From the NCBI RefSeq assembly GCF_001613445.1, contig NZ_BDCJ01000012.1, positions 1 through 64,000 of the forward strand: a stretch of 64,000 nucleotides of DNA. The letters are read 5' to 3'. A program made the translations under genes and the position numbers. Positions 30,688 to 39,133 of the stretch are shown here, in pieces. This stretch comes from Nocardia grenadensis NBRC 108939 (lineage in GTDB: Bacteria; Actinomycetota; Actinomycetes; Mycobacteriales; Mycobacteriaceae). Under the pieces are notes generated by a model. That model worked only from the letters and a program-made list of their open reading frames with translations. It had not been told where the DNA came from and made no database searches. How positions within the stretch are numbered: position 1 is the stretch's first letter; each line of letters begins with the position of its first letter.

Positions 30688-33387
30688 ATGGACACCACCG
30701 CGGCAGCACTTCGTTCGGATTCGCACAATTCCCGTGCCACCACCTCCGCCGCCGGCTCGCCGGAGCCCGGCCCGGCGCCGGAGGCCGCGGCTCTGCCCGG
30801 CCTGGAGCTATCCGGTGCCGACCGGCGTGCGGCGGCGCCCGGCGGCCTGGCCGCGCTCCGGCAGCGGGTGCAGGCCGAGCAGGCGCAGCAGCGCACCGAT
30901 ACCGCGCAGCGCCGGGCCGAGGAGGCCGAGCAGCTGCTGGAGGGCCTCAACCCGCAGCAGCGCGCTGCTGTACTGCATACCGGCTCGCCGCTGCTGATCG
31001 TGGCCGGCGCGGGTTCGGGCAAGACCGCGGTGCTGACCCGCCGCATCGCCTACCTGCTGGCCGCGCGCGGGGCAACCCCCGGGCAGATCCTGGCCATCAC
31101 CTTCACCAACAAGGCCGCCGCCGAGATGCGCGAGCGGGTCATCGGCCTGGTGGGCCCGCGCGCCGCGAGCATGTGGGTGTCGACCTTCCACTCGAGTTGT
31201 GTGCGGATCCTGCGCACCCAGTCGGCCCTGCTGGCCGGGCTGAACTCGAACTTCTCCATCTACGACGCCGATGATTCCCGGCGGCTGCTCACCATGATCG
31301 GCCGGGATCTGGAACTGGACGCCAAGAAGTACACCCCGCGGCTGCTCGCGACCGCCATCTCGAACCTGAAGAACGAACTCGTCGGCCCGGAACAGGCGAG
31401 TAGCGACGCGGAATTCGAGGATGCCGAGCTGCCGCGCGTGGTCGCCCGGGTCTATACCGAATACCAGCGGCGGTTGCGCACGGCCAACGCGCTGGATTTC
31501 GACGACCTCATCGGCGAGACGGTCGCCCTGCTGCAACGGCATCCCGAGGTCGCCGAGTACTACCGCCGCCGCTTCCGGCACGTCCTGGTGGACGAATACC
31601 AGGACACCAACCACGCCCAGTACGTGCTGGTGCGGGAACTGGTCGGGCATCACACCGCGGGGTCCGGCCCGGCCGGCGAAGCCGCCGATACCGACGCCGG
31701 CGCGGCGGCCGCCGCATCCGGCAGCGAGGCCCCGGAACCGGACGCGCGTACGGTGCCGCCCAGCGAACTCTGCGTGGTCGGGGACGCGGATCAGTCCATC
31801 TACGCCTTCCGCGGCGCCACCATCCGCAATATCGAGGAATTCGAGCGCGATTTCCCCGACGCCGAGACCATTCTGCTGGAACAGAACTATCGGTCCACGC
31901 AGAACATCCTGTCCGCGGCCAACTCGGTGATCGCTCGCAACAGCAACCGCCGCGACAAGCGGCTGTGGACCGATGCCGGTGAGGGCGAACTCATCACCGG
32001 CTACGTCGCCGACAACGAACACGACGAGGCGGCCTTCGTCGCGCGGGAGATCGACCGGCTGGTGGACGACGGTGAGGCCGCCTACTCCGATATCGCGGTG
32101 TTCTACCGCACCAACAACAACTCCCGGGCCCTGGAGGAGATCTTCATCCGGATGGGCCTGCCCTACAAGGTGGTCGGCGGGGTCCGGTTCTACGAGCGCA
32201 AAGAGGTCCGCGATATCGTCGCCTACCTGCGCGTCCTGGAGAACCCGGAGGATGCGGTGAGCCTGCGCCGGATTCTCAACACCCCGCGGCGCGGTATCGG
32301 GGATCGGGCCGAGGCCTGTGTGGCCGTGCACGCCGAACAGCGCGGTATCGGCTTCGCCGAAGCGCTGCGCGATGCCGCCGCCGGTGAGGTCGCGCTGCTG
32401 AACACCCGGGCACGCAATGCCATCGCCGGATTCGTCGCGCTGCTCGAGCAGATCCGGGCCGCCGGTGAGATGGACGAGGTCGATTTCCCCGATGTGGGCG
32501 CGGTGGTCGAGGCGGTATTGGATCGCACCGGTTACCGGGCGGAACTGGAGGCCTCCGACGATCCGCAGGACGGTGCCCGGTTGGACAACCTGAACGAACT
32601 CGTCAGCGTCGCCCGAGAGTTCAGCTCCGAGGCGCGGAACGCGCTCGAGGCCGCCCGCGCCGAGGGCCTGGTACCGGAAACCGGTGAGGGCGAACCCGAA
32701 CCCGGTTCGCTGGCCGCCTTCCTGGAACGGGTATCACTGGTGGCCGATGCCGACCAGATCCCCGAGGAGGGTTCGGGCATGGTCACCATGATGACCCTGC
32801 ACACCGCCAAGGGCCTGGAGTTCCCGGTGGTCTTCGTGACCGGCTGGGAGGACGGCCAGTTCCCGCATCTGCGGGCCCTCGGCGACCCTGCCGAACTGGC
32901 CGAGGAACGCCGGCTGGCCTATGTGGGGATCACCCGGGCCCGGCGCCGCCTGTATCTCACCCGCGCGGTGGTCCGCTCGGCGTGGGGGCAGCCGGTGTTC
33001 AACCCGGAGTCCCGGTTCTTGCAGGAGGTCCCGGACCATCTGATCGATTGGAAGCGGCTGGAACCCAAACGGCCGTCGGCTCCGGCACAGTACGGCCGTC
33101 GCCGTGGTGCCGAGTCGAGCGATGAGGACTGGACCGGTGGCCGGCCGCAGTCGCGGGAGCCGCGGCCCGGTATCCGGGAGACCCGCCGGGCGCGGCCCGG
33201 CGTATCCCGCAACAATGTCGGCCTGGTGCTGGCGGTCGGCGACCGGGTCAGCGACGACAAGTACGGTCTCGGCCGAGTGGTCGCCGCGGACGGGGTCGGC
33301 GATATGGCCAGTGTGACGATCGATTTCGGGACCAGCGGCACCATCCGGCTCATTCCCAAGTTCAGCCAGACCTTGACCAAGCTGTAG
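30688..33387 (+). CDS. uvrD1: ATP-dependent DNA helicase UvrD1/PcrA
   Basis: This 899-residue superfamily 1 helicase unwinds DNA in repair and replication restart. The Walker A AGAGSGKTAV (Lys112), DEYQDTNHAQY (motif II), VVGDADQSIYAFRGA (motif III), LLEQNYRSTQNIL (motif IV) and VTMMTLHTAKGLEFPVVF (motif V) are present. The C-terminal domain (DDKYGLGRVVAADG) resembles the Tudor-like tail that binds Ku/RNA polymerase in this family. Odd features are an N-terminal extension of about 85 Ala/Gln/Arg-rich residues and an Ala/Gly/Glu-rich insertion of about 35 residues just before motif III. It is the orthologue by position of Rv0949. Confidence 0.96.
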   Translation: MDTTAAALRSDSHNSRATTSAAGSPEPGPAPEAAALPGLELSGADRRAAAPGGLAALRQRVQAEQAQQRTDTAQRRAEEAEQLLEGLNPQQRAAVLHTGSPLLIVAGAGSGKTAVLTRRIAYLLAARGATPGQILAITFTNKAAAEMRERVIGLVGPRAASMWVSTFHSSCVRILRTQSALLAGLNSNFSIYDADDSRRLLTMIGRDLELDAKKYTPRLLATAISNLKNELVGPEQASSDAEFEDAELPRVVARVYTEYQRRLRTANALDFDDLIGETVALLQRHPEVAEYYRRRFRHVLVDEYQDTNHAQYVLVRELVGHHTAGSGPAGEAADTDAGAAAAASGSEAPEPDARTVPPSELCVVGDADQSIYAFRGATIRNIEEFERDFPDAETILLEQNYRSTQNILSAANSVIARNSNRRDKRLWTDAGEGELITGYVADNEHDEAAFVAREIDRLVDDGEAAYSDIAVFYRTNNNSRALEEIFIRMGLPYKVVGGVRFYERKEVRDIVAYLRVLENPEDAVSLRRILNTPRRGIGDRAEACVAVHAEQRGIGFAEALRDAAAGEVALLNTRARNAIAGFVALLEQIRAAGEMDEVDFPDVGAVVEAVLDRTGYRAELEASDDPQDGARLDNLNELVSVAREFSSEARNALEAARAEGLVPETGEGEPEPGSLAAFLERVSLVADADQIPEEGSGMVTMMTLHTAKGLEFPVVFVTGWEDGQFPHLRALGDPAELAEERRLAYVGITRARRRLYLTRAVVRSAWGQPVFNPESRFLQEVPDHLIDWKRLEPKRPSAPAQYGRRRGAESSDEDWTGGRPQSREPRPGIRETRRARPGVSRNNVGLVLAVGDRVSDDKYGLGRVVAADGVGDMASVTIDFGTSGTIRLIPKFSQTLTKL

Positions 33388-33425
33388 CGCCCCCGCGGGG
33401 CTCGGACGCGCGGTAGGTTCCGATC

Positions 33426-33851
33426 ATGGAGCCTGTCGTGCAGCACCTGATGTGGTTCGTGCCGATGCTCTGGCTCGGCATGGTGCTGGCCATCTCGTTC
33501 CTGGAGGCGCCGCTGAAATTCCGTGCGCCCGGGGTCACCACCGAACTCGGGCTGGCGATCGGACGGTTGGTGTTCCGGGCCCTGAACACCGTGGAGGTCG
33601 TGCTGGCGGCGGTACTGCTGGTGGCGGCCGTCGTGCTGGCGCCCGCCGGGGCGGTGCGGGTGTGGCTCGCGATTGCGGTGGTGATCCTGGTGGTACAGCT
33701 GGCCGCGGTGCGTCCGCCGCTGTCACGTCGCTCGGGCCGGGTGCTCGCGGGGGAGAAGTTGCCGCGTTCGACGGCGCACTACTGGTACATCGGGCTGGAG
33801 ATCGCCAAGGTGATTGCGCTGATCGGGCTGGCGGTCACCGCCGCACCGTGA
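33426..33851 (+). CDS. Small four-helix membrane protein
   Basis: This 141-residue hydrophobic protein has predicted helices near residues 8-25, 45-70, 74-95 and 120-140. It contains FLEAPLKFRAPGVT between the first two helices, a pattern common to a family of uncharacterised membrane proteins. It starts 38 nt after uvrD1 and ends at a bidirectional hairpin. The function is unknown. Confidence 0.65.
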   Translation: MEPVVQHLMWFVPMLWLGMVLAISFLEAPLKFRAPGVTTELGLAIGRLVFRALNTVEVVLAAVLLVAAVVLAPAGAVRVWLAIAVVILVVQLAAVRPPLSRRSGRVLAGEKLPRSTAHYWYIGLEIAKVIALIGLAVTAAP

Positions 33852-33854
33852 AAA

Positions 33855-33898
33855 CGACCGCGGCCGGGTGCTCCGAGGATCGTGGCACCCGGCGGTCG
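33855..33898. terminator. Bidirectional terminator between convergent genes
   Basis: CGACCG plus CCGGGTGC on the left (33855-33871) pair with GCACCCGG plus CGGTCG on the right (33885-33898), with a 13-nt loop and a 3-nt bulge. It sits exactly in the gap between the membrane protein gene and the convergent M23 peptidase gene. Four A residues precede it, giving a U tract on the minus-strand transcript. Confidence 0.75.
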
Positions 33899-33908
33899 GC
33901 GGGATCGG

Positions 33909-35186
33909 TCAGTCGCCGTTGCCGGTGAGGCTGATCCCCCGGGTGGCCAACCACGGCACCGGATCGATCTTGTCGCTGCCGTTGAGCCACACTTCGAAGT
34001 GGCAGTGCGGGCCCGTGGAGAAACCACGGTTGCCCACGGTAGCGATCTGGTCGCCGGCGAACACGTATTCGCCCACTCCGACGGTGGTGGTATCCACGTG
34101 TCCGTATACGGTGATGGTGCCATCGGCGTGCAGCAGCCGCACCCACATACCGAAACCCGAGGCCGGCCCGGCATCGATGACCTCACCGTCGGCCACCGCG
34201 TAGATGGGGGTGCCGATCGGCGCGGCCACGTCGATTCCGAGATGCTGGACACCCCAGCGGGCGCCGAATCCGGATGTGTACGCGCCATTGGCGAATTTCG
34301 CGAACAGTGGGCGGAATTTGGCTTCTTCGGCCTGGGCCAGATCCTCCGCGAATTGGGCGCCGTTGGCCAGCATCTCGCCGAAGCGGCTGGTGTCGACCGG
34401 AAGGTTCCCGCCGAGCATCTGTGGCGACGCGGTACTGGATACGGCGGCGGCCGGATCCTCGGTCGCCATCGACTGGGCGGCGATCTCGTGGACCGACCCG
34501 GCGGCCTCGTAATCGGTGGCCTGCTGGGCGTGTTTCTGATCGGTGGGTTCGGCGGTGGCGCACTGTCCGGCGGCCACCACCGCGCCCGCGGCCACCGCGA
34601 CGACCGCGGCGCGGCCCTTGAGCGCGGACGGCGGGGCAGCTACCCGATGTGCGCCCCGGGAGCGGGACCGGCGTGTTTCTTCGGGCGTTTCGTCGGCGAC
34701 CGGCGCGTTCTCCAGCGCCTCGGCGATCGTGGTGGGTGCGGCGTAGTGATCGGAAGCCGCTCGGCCACCGGGCGCGTAGGGCGCGGGTTCGGGCCAGGAT
34801 TGCGCGGGCGCGTCGGACCACGACTGTGCCTCGGTCCAGCTCTGGTGGGTGTTCCAGTTCGGATCGCTGTGCCAGACGGGCTTGTCGTTCTGCTGCCACC
34901 CGCCCTGCTGCCAGTTGTCCTGTGCCTGCTGCTCGCCACCGGACCAGCTGTCGGCCCGGGAATCGGCCCAACCCTGGTTGGTCGTCCAGAAGTCGTCGGC
35001 GGCGGTGCGGTGGGCATCGGCGGCGGCCGAGGCGGCAGCGGTATTGAGCGGGCGCCTGCGGGACCGGTTGTCACCGGGTACGCCGAATGCGTTGAACGAC
35101 TGGGTCGCTTCGGCCGGCTGCGCGTTCTCGTGCCGGCGCCGGGCGCGACCGTCGGGATGGGCGTCGAGGGTGCCGCGGTGGTTCAT
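33909..35186 (-). CDS. M23 (LytM) family metallopeptidase, membrane anchored
   Basis: This 425-residue protein has a C-terminal M23 peptidase domain with zinc ligands His315 and Asp319 (HLGIDV) and His394/His396 (PHCHF), expected to cleave peptidoglycan cross-links or act as a hydrolase regulator. A single hydrophobic segment (about residues 192-212, ending in AAGQCATA) would export it. The roughly 190 residues before it are probably cytoplasmic and rich in Trp, Gln, Ser and Asp (WQQGGWQQNDKP region). Position and orientation match Rv0950c, between uvrD1 and sucC. Its ATG overlaps the stop of a candidate 38-codon leader frame. Confidence 0.87.
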   Translation of the reverse strand: MNHRGTLDAHPDGRARRRHENAQPAEATQSFNAFGVPGDNRSRRRPLNTAAASAAADAHRTAADDFWTTNQGWADSRADSWSGGEQQAQDNWQQGGWQQNDKPVWHSDPNWNTHQSWTEAQSWSDAPAQSWPEPAPYAPGGRAASDHYAAPTTIAEALENAPVADETPEETRRSRSRGAHRVAAPPSALKGRAAVVAVAAGAVVAAGQCATAEPTDQKHAQQATDYEAAGSVHEIAAQSMATEDPAAAVSSTASPQMLGGNLPVDTSRFGEMLANGAQFAEDLAQAEEAKFRPLFAKFANGAYTSGFGARWGVQHLGIDVAAPIGTPIYAVADGEVIDAGPASGFGMWVRLLHADGTITVYGHVDTTTVGVGEYVFAGDQIATVGNRGFSTGPHCHFEVWLNGSDKIDPVPWLATRGISLTGNGD

Positions 35187-35299
35187 CGGCCGGTTCGCAT
35201 CCGACTGGCACCGGGCTTCCGGGCGGCGGTGAAGGGATGCACTGCCGGAAAGGCTGCTGCCGAACGGCTCTGCGACTGCGGAGCGGGGTGCTGCGTCAA
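35183..35299 (-). CDS. Candidate leader ORF upstream of the M23 peptidase
   Basis: A 38-codon frame starts at TTG (35299) after AGAGGA, encodes a Gln/Ser/Ala/Arg-rich peptide (starting TQHPAPQSQSRSAAAF), and its TGA overlaps the ATG of the M23 gene. It could be a translated leader, part of a longer N-terminus split by a frameshift, or chance. I see no similarity to a known protein. Confidence 0.3.
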   Translation of the reverse strand: MTQHPAPQSQSRSAAAFPAVHPFTAARKPGASRMRTGR

Positions 35300-35480
35300 G
35301 CTGCCGTCCTCTCTAAACCTGCTCAGGGAGCAACATCACGGAGATCTCTACTCGCGGTACAACCGGGTGCGCAAGCATCCACGCTGTGCAACGTTTGTGA
35401 TCGGCCTGTGACATCGACCGGCTTCGACGGTAACGAAACGATTGCGACGCGGCAAGCGGTAGGACCTTTTCAAACGTTAC

Positions 35481-35496
35481 TGTGATATTGATCACG
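35481..35496. promoter_or_regulatory. CRP/GlxR-type binding site
   Basis: TGTGATATTGATCACG matches the CRP consensus TGTGA-N6-TCACA except for the last base. It lies about 300 bp from both the sucC start and the M23 start, so the regulated gene is uncertain. A TCA cycle operon is a plausible target of cAMP receptor protein. Confidence 0.6.
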
Positions 35497-35759
35497 TTTC
35501 CTTTGTGGGCGTGGCTCACGGTCGGACGCTCTGTCCTGTGGTGGTGCGGCCGCGATCGCCCTCGTCGCACGGGCGGTCGCCGCGCACCGCCTGCGGCCCA
35601 CCGGAAAGCTACTCGCCGGTAGCCTTGGCCTGCGGCTTTGCCCTCCCCGCCGGAAGGCTCGTGACCTGCGCCACTTAGGATGAACGTGCCCGATCGGGCG
35701 TGCCTGTGAGTGGTTAGAGTCCGAACGACCCGCTACCGACGTCGGGCCGCCAACAAAGA

Positions 35760-35775
35760 CGTTGTCATAGCAACG
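35760..35775 (+). promoter_or_regulatory. Dyad in the sucC leader
   Basis: CGTTG-TCATAG-CAACG is a perfect 5-bp inverted repeat with a 6-nt spacer, ending 19 nt before the sucC ATG. It could be an operator or a small RNA hairpin. Chance is possible at this size. Confidence 0.3.
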
Positions 35776-35794
35776 CAGACGAGACGGTGAGTAC

Positions 35795-36958
35795 ATGGAT
35801 CTCTTCGAATATCAGGCGAAGGAGCTCTTCGTAAAGCACGGGGTGCCTTCGTCGGAAGGTCGCGTGACCGACACTGCCGAGGACGCCCGCGCCATCGCCG
35901 CGGAAATCGGCAAACCGGTGATGATCAAGTCCCAGGTGAAGGTCGGCGGCCGCGGCAAAGCCGGTGGCGTGAAGTACGCGGCCACCCCGGACGATGCGTT
36001 CACCCACGGGCAGAACATCCTCGGCCTGGACATCAAGGGGCACATCACCAAGAAGATCCTGGTCGCCGAGGCGAAGGACATCGCCGAGGAGTACTACATC
36101 TCCTTCCTGCTCGACCGCACCAACCGCACCTACCTGGCCATGTGCTCGGTCGAGGGCGGTATGGAGATCGAAGAGGTCGCCGCCACCAAGCCCGACCGGC
36201 TGGCCAAGATCCCGGTCGACGCGGTCAAGGGTGTCGATCTCGCGTTCGCCCGCTCGATCGCCGAACAGGGTCACCTGCCCGCCGACGTGCTGGACGCCGC
36301 CGCGGTGACCATCCAGAAGCTGTGGGAGGTCTTCGTCAACGAGGACGCCACCCTGGTCGAGGTCAACCCGCTGGTGCGTACCCCGGACAACGAGATCCTG
36401 GCGCTCGACGGCAAAGTCACTCTGGACGAGAACGCCGAGTTCCGGCACGCGGACCACGCGGAGTTCGCGGACAAGGACGCGACCGATCCGCTGGAGCTGA
36501 AGGCCAAGGAGAACGACCTCAACTACGTCAAACTCGACGGTGCGGTCGGCATCATCGGCAACGGTGCCGGTCTGGTTATGTCCACCCTGGACGTCGTCGC
36601 CTACGCGGGCGAGAAGCACAGCGGTGTCAAGCCGGCCAACTTCCTCGATATCGGTGGCGGCGCGTCCGCCGAGGTCATGGCCAACGGGCTCGACGTCATT
36701 CTGAACGATGCCCAGGTGAAGAGCGTTTTCGTGAACGTCTTCGGTGGTATCACCGCGTGCGACGCGGTCGCCAATGGCATCGTCAAGGCCCTCGAGATCC
36801 TGGGCGACGAAGCGAATAAGCCGCTGGTGGTCCGCCTGGACGGGAACCGGGTGGAAGAGGGTCGCAAGATCCTCGCCGAGGCCGCGCATCCGCTGGTGAC
36901 GCTGGCACAGACCATGGACGAAGGCGCCGACAAGGCCGCCGAACTCGCGGCCCGCTGA
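35795..36958 (+). CDS. sucC: Succinyl-CoA ligase [ADP-forming] subunit beta
   Basis: This 387-residue beta subunit of succinyl-CoA synthetase carries the ATP-grasp domain that forms ATP (or GTP) while succinyl-CoA becomes succinate in the TCA cycle. The N-terminus [18 protein letters not shown], the [14 protein letters not shown] nucleotide site, the metal-site EVNPLV segment and the C-terminal [12 protein letters not shown] phosphohistidine-docking region are present. It is followed after 42 nt by sucD. The order M23 (opposite strand)-sucC-sucD equals Rv0950c-Rv0952. Confidence 0.98.
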   Translation: MDLFEYQAKELFVKHGVPSSEGRVTDTAEDARAIAAEIGKPVMIKSQVKVGGRGKAGGVKYAATPDDAFTHGQNILGLDIKGHITKKILVAEAKDIAEEYYISFLLDRTNRTYLAMCSVEGGMEIEEVAATKPDRLAKIPVDAVKGVDLAFARSIAEQGHLPADVLDAAAVTIQKLWEVFVNEDATLVEVNPLVRTPDNEILALDGKVTLDENAEFRHADHAEFADKDATDPLELKAKENDLNYVKLDGAVGIIGNGAGLVMSTLDVVAYAGEKHSGVKPANFLDIGGGASAEVMANGLDVILNDAQVKSVFVNVFGGITACDAVANGIVKALEILGDEANKPLVVRLDGNRVEEGRKILAEAAHPLVTLAQTMDEGADKAAELAAR

Positions 36959-37000
36959 GTCGACCTACCAGGGCACGCCCAGTAAAGGACACACAGAACT

Positions 37001-37915
37001 ATGTCTATTTTCCTCAACAAGGATTCGAAGGTCATCGTCCAGGGCATCACCGGCGGCGAGGGCACCAAGCACACCGCGCTGATGCTCAAGGCCGGTACCC
37101 AGGTCGTCGGCGGTGTGAACGCGCGTAAGGCGGGCACCACCGTCTCGCACACCGACGCCGACGGCAACGCCGTCGAACTGCCCGTTTTCGCCACCGTGGC
37201 CGATGCCATGGAGAAGACCGGCGCGGACGTCTCCATCGCGTTCGTTCCGCCGAAGTTCTCCAAGGACGCCATCATCGAGGCCATCGACGCGGAGATCCCG
37301 CTGCTCGTGGTGATCACCGAGGGCATCCCGGTGCAGGACACCGCCTACGCGTGGGCCTACAACGTGGAGAAGGGCGCCAAGACCCGGATCATCGGCCCCA
37401 ACTGCCCCGGCATCATCACCCCGGGCGAATCGCTGGTCGGTATCACCCCGGCCAACATCACCGGTAAGGGCCCGATCGGCCTGGTGTCCAAGTCCGGCAC
37501 CCTGACCTACCAGATGATGTACGAGCTGCGCGACTTCGGTTTCTCGACCTCCATCGGTATCGGCGGCGACCCGGTCATCGGCACCACCCACATCGACGCC
37601 ATCGAGGCGTTCGAGAAGGACCCGGAGACGAAGCTGATCGTGATGATCGGTGAGATCGGCGGCGACGCCGAGGAGCGGGCCGCGGCCTACATCCAGGCCA
37701 ATGTCACCAAGCCGGTCGTCGGCTATGTGGCCGGTTTCACCGCCCCCGAGGGCAAGACCATGGGCCACGCGGGCGCCATCGTCTCCGGCTCCTCGGGTAC
37801 CGCGCAGGCCAAGAAGGACGCGCTGGAGGCCGCCGGGGTGAAGGTCGGCAAGACGCCGTCCGAGACCGCCGCGCTGGCGCGCGAGATCCTGGAGAAGGCG
37901 GCCGTCTCCGCCTGA
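37001..37915 (+). CDS. sucD: Succinyl-CoA ligase [ADP-forming] subunit alpha
   Basis: This 304-residue alpha subunit binds CoA in its N-terminal Rossmann domain ([15 protein letters not shown]) and carries the phosphorylated His256 in [21 protein letters not shown] and the GEIGGDAEE segment are also family signatures. With SucC it makes the TCA-cycle succinyl-CoA synthetase. A 13-bp hairpin terminator follows the gene. Confidence 0.98.
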   Translation: MSIFLNKDSKVIVQGITGGEGTKHTALMLKAGTQVVGGVNARKAGTTVSHTDADGNAVELPVFATVADAMEKTGADVSIAFVPPKFSKDAIIEAIDAEIPLLVVITEGIPVQDTAYAWAYNVEKGAKTRIIGPNCPGIITPGESLVGITPANITGKGPIGLVSKSGTLTYQMMYELRDFGFSTSIGIGGDPVIGTTHIDAIEAFEKDPETKLIVMIGEIGGDAEERAAAYIQANVTKPVVGYVAGFTAPEGKTMGHAGAIVSGSSGTAQAKKDALEAAGVKVGKTPSETAALAREILEKAAVSA

Positions 37916-37938
37916 TCCGGTAGCAGCACCGAACTCCG

Positions 37939-37969
37939 GGAGGCCGTCCGCATCGCGCGGACGGCCTCC
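37939..37969 (+). terminator. Terminator after sucCD
   Basis: GGAGGCCGTCCGC (37939-37951) and GCGGACGGCCTCC (37957-37969) form a perfect 13-bp stem with a 5-nt loop, 24 nt after the sucD stop. The following TGGTTTG gives only a weak U tract. Confidence 0.8.
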
Positions 37970-38136
37970 GTGGTTTGCCGCGTACCAAGCGGGAATACGG
38001 TGCGTGGACGGTATCGGTGGCGTGGTCGAGCCGTCCATGGCCGAATCCTTCGGTGATGACCTGTGCGCGCGCGTGCAGTAGCGTCAAAGAGAATTCAGCC
38101 GTCAAGTACGTATTACTCGACCTAGGAGATGACGAC

Positions 38137-39066
38137 ATGTCATACCCGACCGGGGGCTCCGGGTACAACGCACCCGTTCCGCCCTCTGTTCCGCCCAATC
38201 CAGGCCAGCAGGCGGCCGGTGGTGGGAGTGCCGCTGGGGCCGGCGGGAAAGGACTGCCGTTCTTCCTCACCATCGGGGTGGCCGCGGTGGGCGTGCTCGC
38301 CTTCCTGCTCGGCTTCCTGTCCTATGTGGGCGCCGATACCGATATGGATCTGCCGTCCTCGGCCGATACCAGCCTGAACCTGTTCGAATACCAGGAAGCC
38401 ACGATCGGTGGACTGCTGCTGATCGCCGCGATACTCGCGGGCCTGTCGCTGCTGCCCAAGCAGGACTGGGTCGGCGCGGCGGCCGCGGTGGCCGGCGGCA
38501 CCTTCGTCACCATCCTGTTCCAGCTGTTCAGCCTGCCCGATGGCGCGAAGGCCGAGATCGGGCTCTACCTGATCCTGGTGCTGGCGCTGGTGCAGACCGG
38601 TCTCGCGGTGGCGGTCGTGCTGTTCGACGCCGGAATCCTCACCCCGCCGGCCGCCCGTCCGGCGGCGCAGACCGGATTCCCCGGCGGTCAGCAGGGTTAC
38701 GGCCAGCAGCAGTACCAGGCCCAGCAGCAGGGTTACGGCCAGCAGCCGGGCTACGGCCAGCAGTACAGCAGCGGTCAGCAGCCGCAGCCGGGCTACGGTC
38801 AGCAGCAGGCGGCCTACGGGCAGCAGCCGGGCTACCCTCAGCAGCAACAACAGCAGCAGGGTTATGGCCAGCAGCCGCAGCAGTCGCCGTACGCCGGTGG
38901 CCAGCAGCAGCCTTCGCCCTACGGTCAGCAGCAGCCGACCTACGGGCAGCAGCCGCAGCAGCCGCAGCAGCCGGGCCAGCAGGCTCAGCCGTTCGGTGGT
39001 GAACAGCCCGCCGATCCGGCCGCCGACGCCACCCGCGCGTTCCGGCAGTCCGACGACCAGAAGTGA
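38137..39066 (+). CDS. DUF5336 membrane protein with YGQQ-rich tail (Rv0954-like)
   Basis: This 309-residue protein has a short Gly/Pro-rich N-terminus, four hydrophobic helices (about residues 41-63, 88-105, 110-130, 142-165) and a C-terminal tail of about 130 residues made of Tyr-Gly-Gln-Gln and Pro-Gln units. The membrane part and position fit DUF5336, the family of mycobacterial 34-kDa antigenic protein homologues (Rv0954). The ATG at 38137 follows GGAGATGACGAC. The low-complexity tail is longer and more regular than I would expect. The function is unknown, and a cell-envelope or division role is possible. Confidence 0.82.
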   Translation: MSYPTGGSGYNAPVPPSVPPNPGQQAAGGGSAAGAGGKGLPFFLTIGVAAVGVLAFLLGFLSYVGADTDMDLPSSADTSLNLFEYQEATIGGLLLIAAILAGLSLLPKQDWVGAAAAVAGGTFVTILFQLFSLPDGAKAEIGLYLILVLALVQTGLAVAVVLFDAGILTPPAARPAAQTGFPGGQQGYGQQQYQAQQQGYGQQPGYGQQYSSGQQPQPGYGQQQAAYGQQPGYPQQQQQQQGYGQQPQQSPYAGGQQQPSPYGQQQPTYGQQPQQPQQPGQQAQPFGGEQPADPAADATRAFRQSDDQK

Positions 39067-39071
39067 GTACC

Positions 39072-39121
39072 GGCAGCACCCGGCGCGGCGCGCCTGAAGC
39101 GTCCGCGCCGGGGCGGCTGCC
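39072..39121 (+). terminator. Hairpin after the DUF5336 gene
   Basis: GGCAGC and CCGGCGCGG on the left (39072-39088) pair with CCGCGCCGG and GCTGCC on the right (39103-39121), the outer arms being offset by small internal loops. It starts 6 nt after the stop and ends 13 nt before the next gene. Confidence 0.6.
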
Positions 39122-39133
39122 ACTCTGAAATCC

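Larger units (their letters stand above)
35187..35794 (+). other. Divergent regulatory region, M23 peptidase / sucCD
   Basis: This 608-bp gap holds the candidate leader ORF, a CRP-type palindrome at 35481-35496 and a dyad at 35760-35775. The centre (35390-35500) is less GC-rich than its surroundings, as expected of promoters. I looked for a c-di-AMP (ydaO) riboswitch before the M23 gene and could not support one. Confidence 0.55.

Noticed and set aside
35187..35420. c-di-AMP (ydaO) riboswitch before the M23 peptidase
   Set aside because: Such riboswitches often precede actinobacterial cell-wall hydrolases, but I could not align the conserved core; an Infernal search with the Rfam ydaO model would decide.
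35765..36889. Open frame of 374 codons antisense to sucC
   Set aside because: sucC is unmistakable on the other strand, and the antisense product has no recognisable motif.
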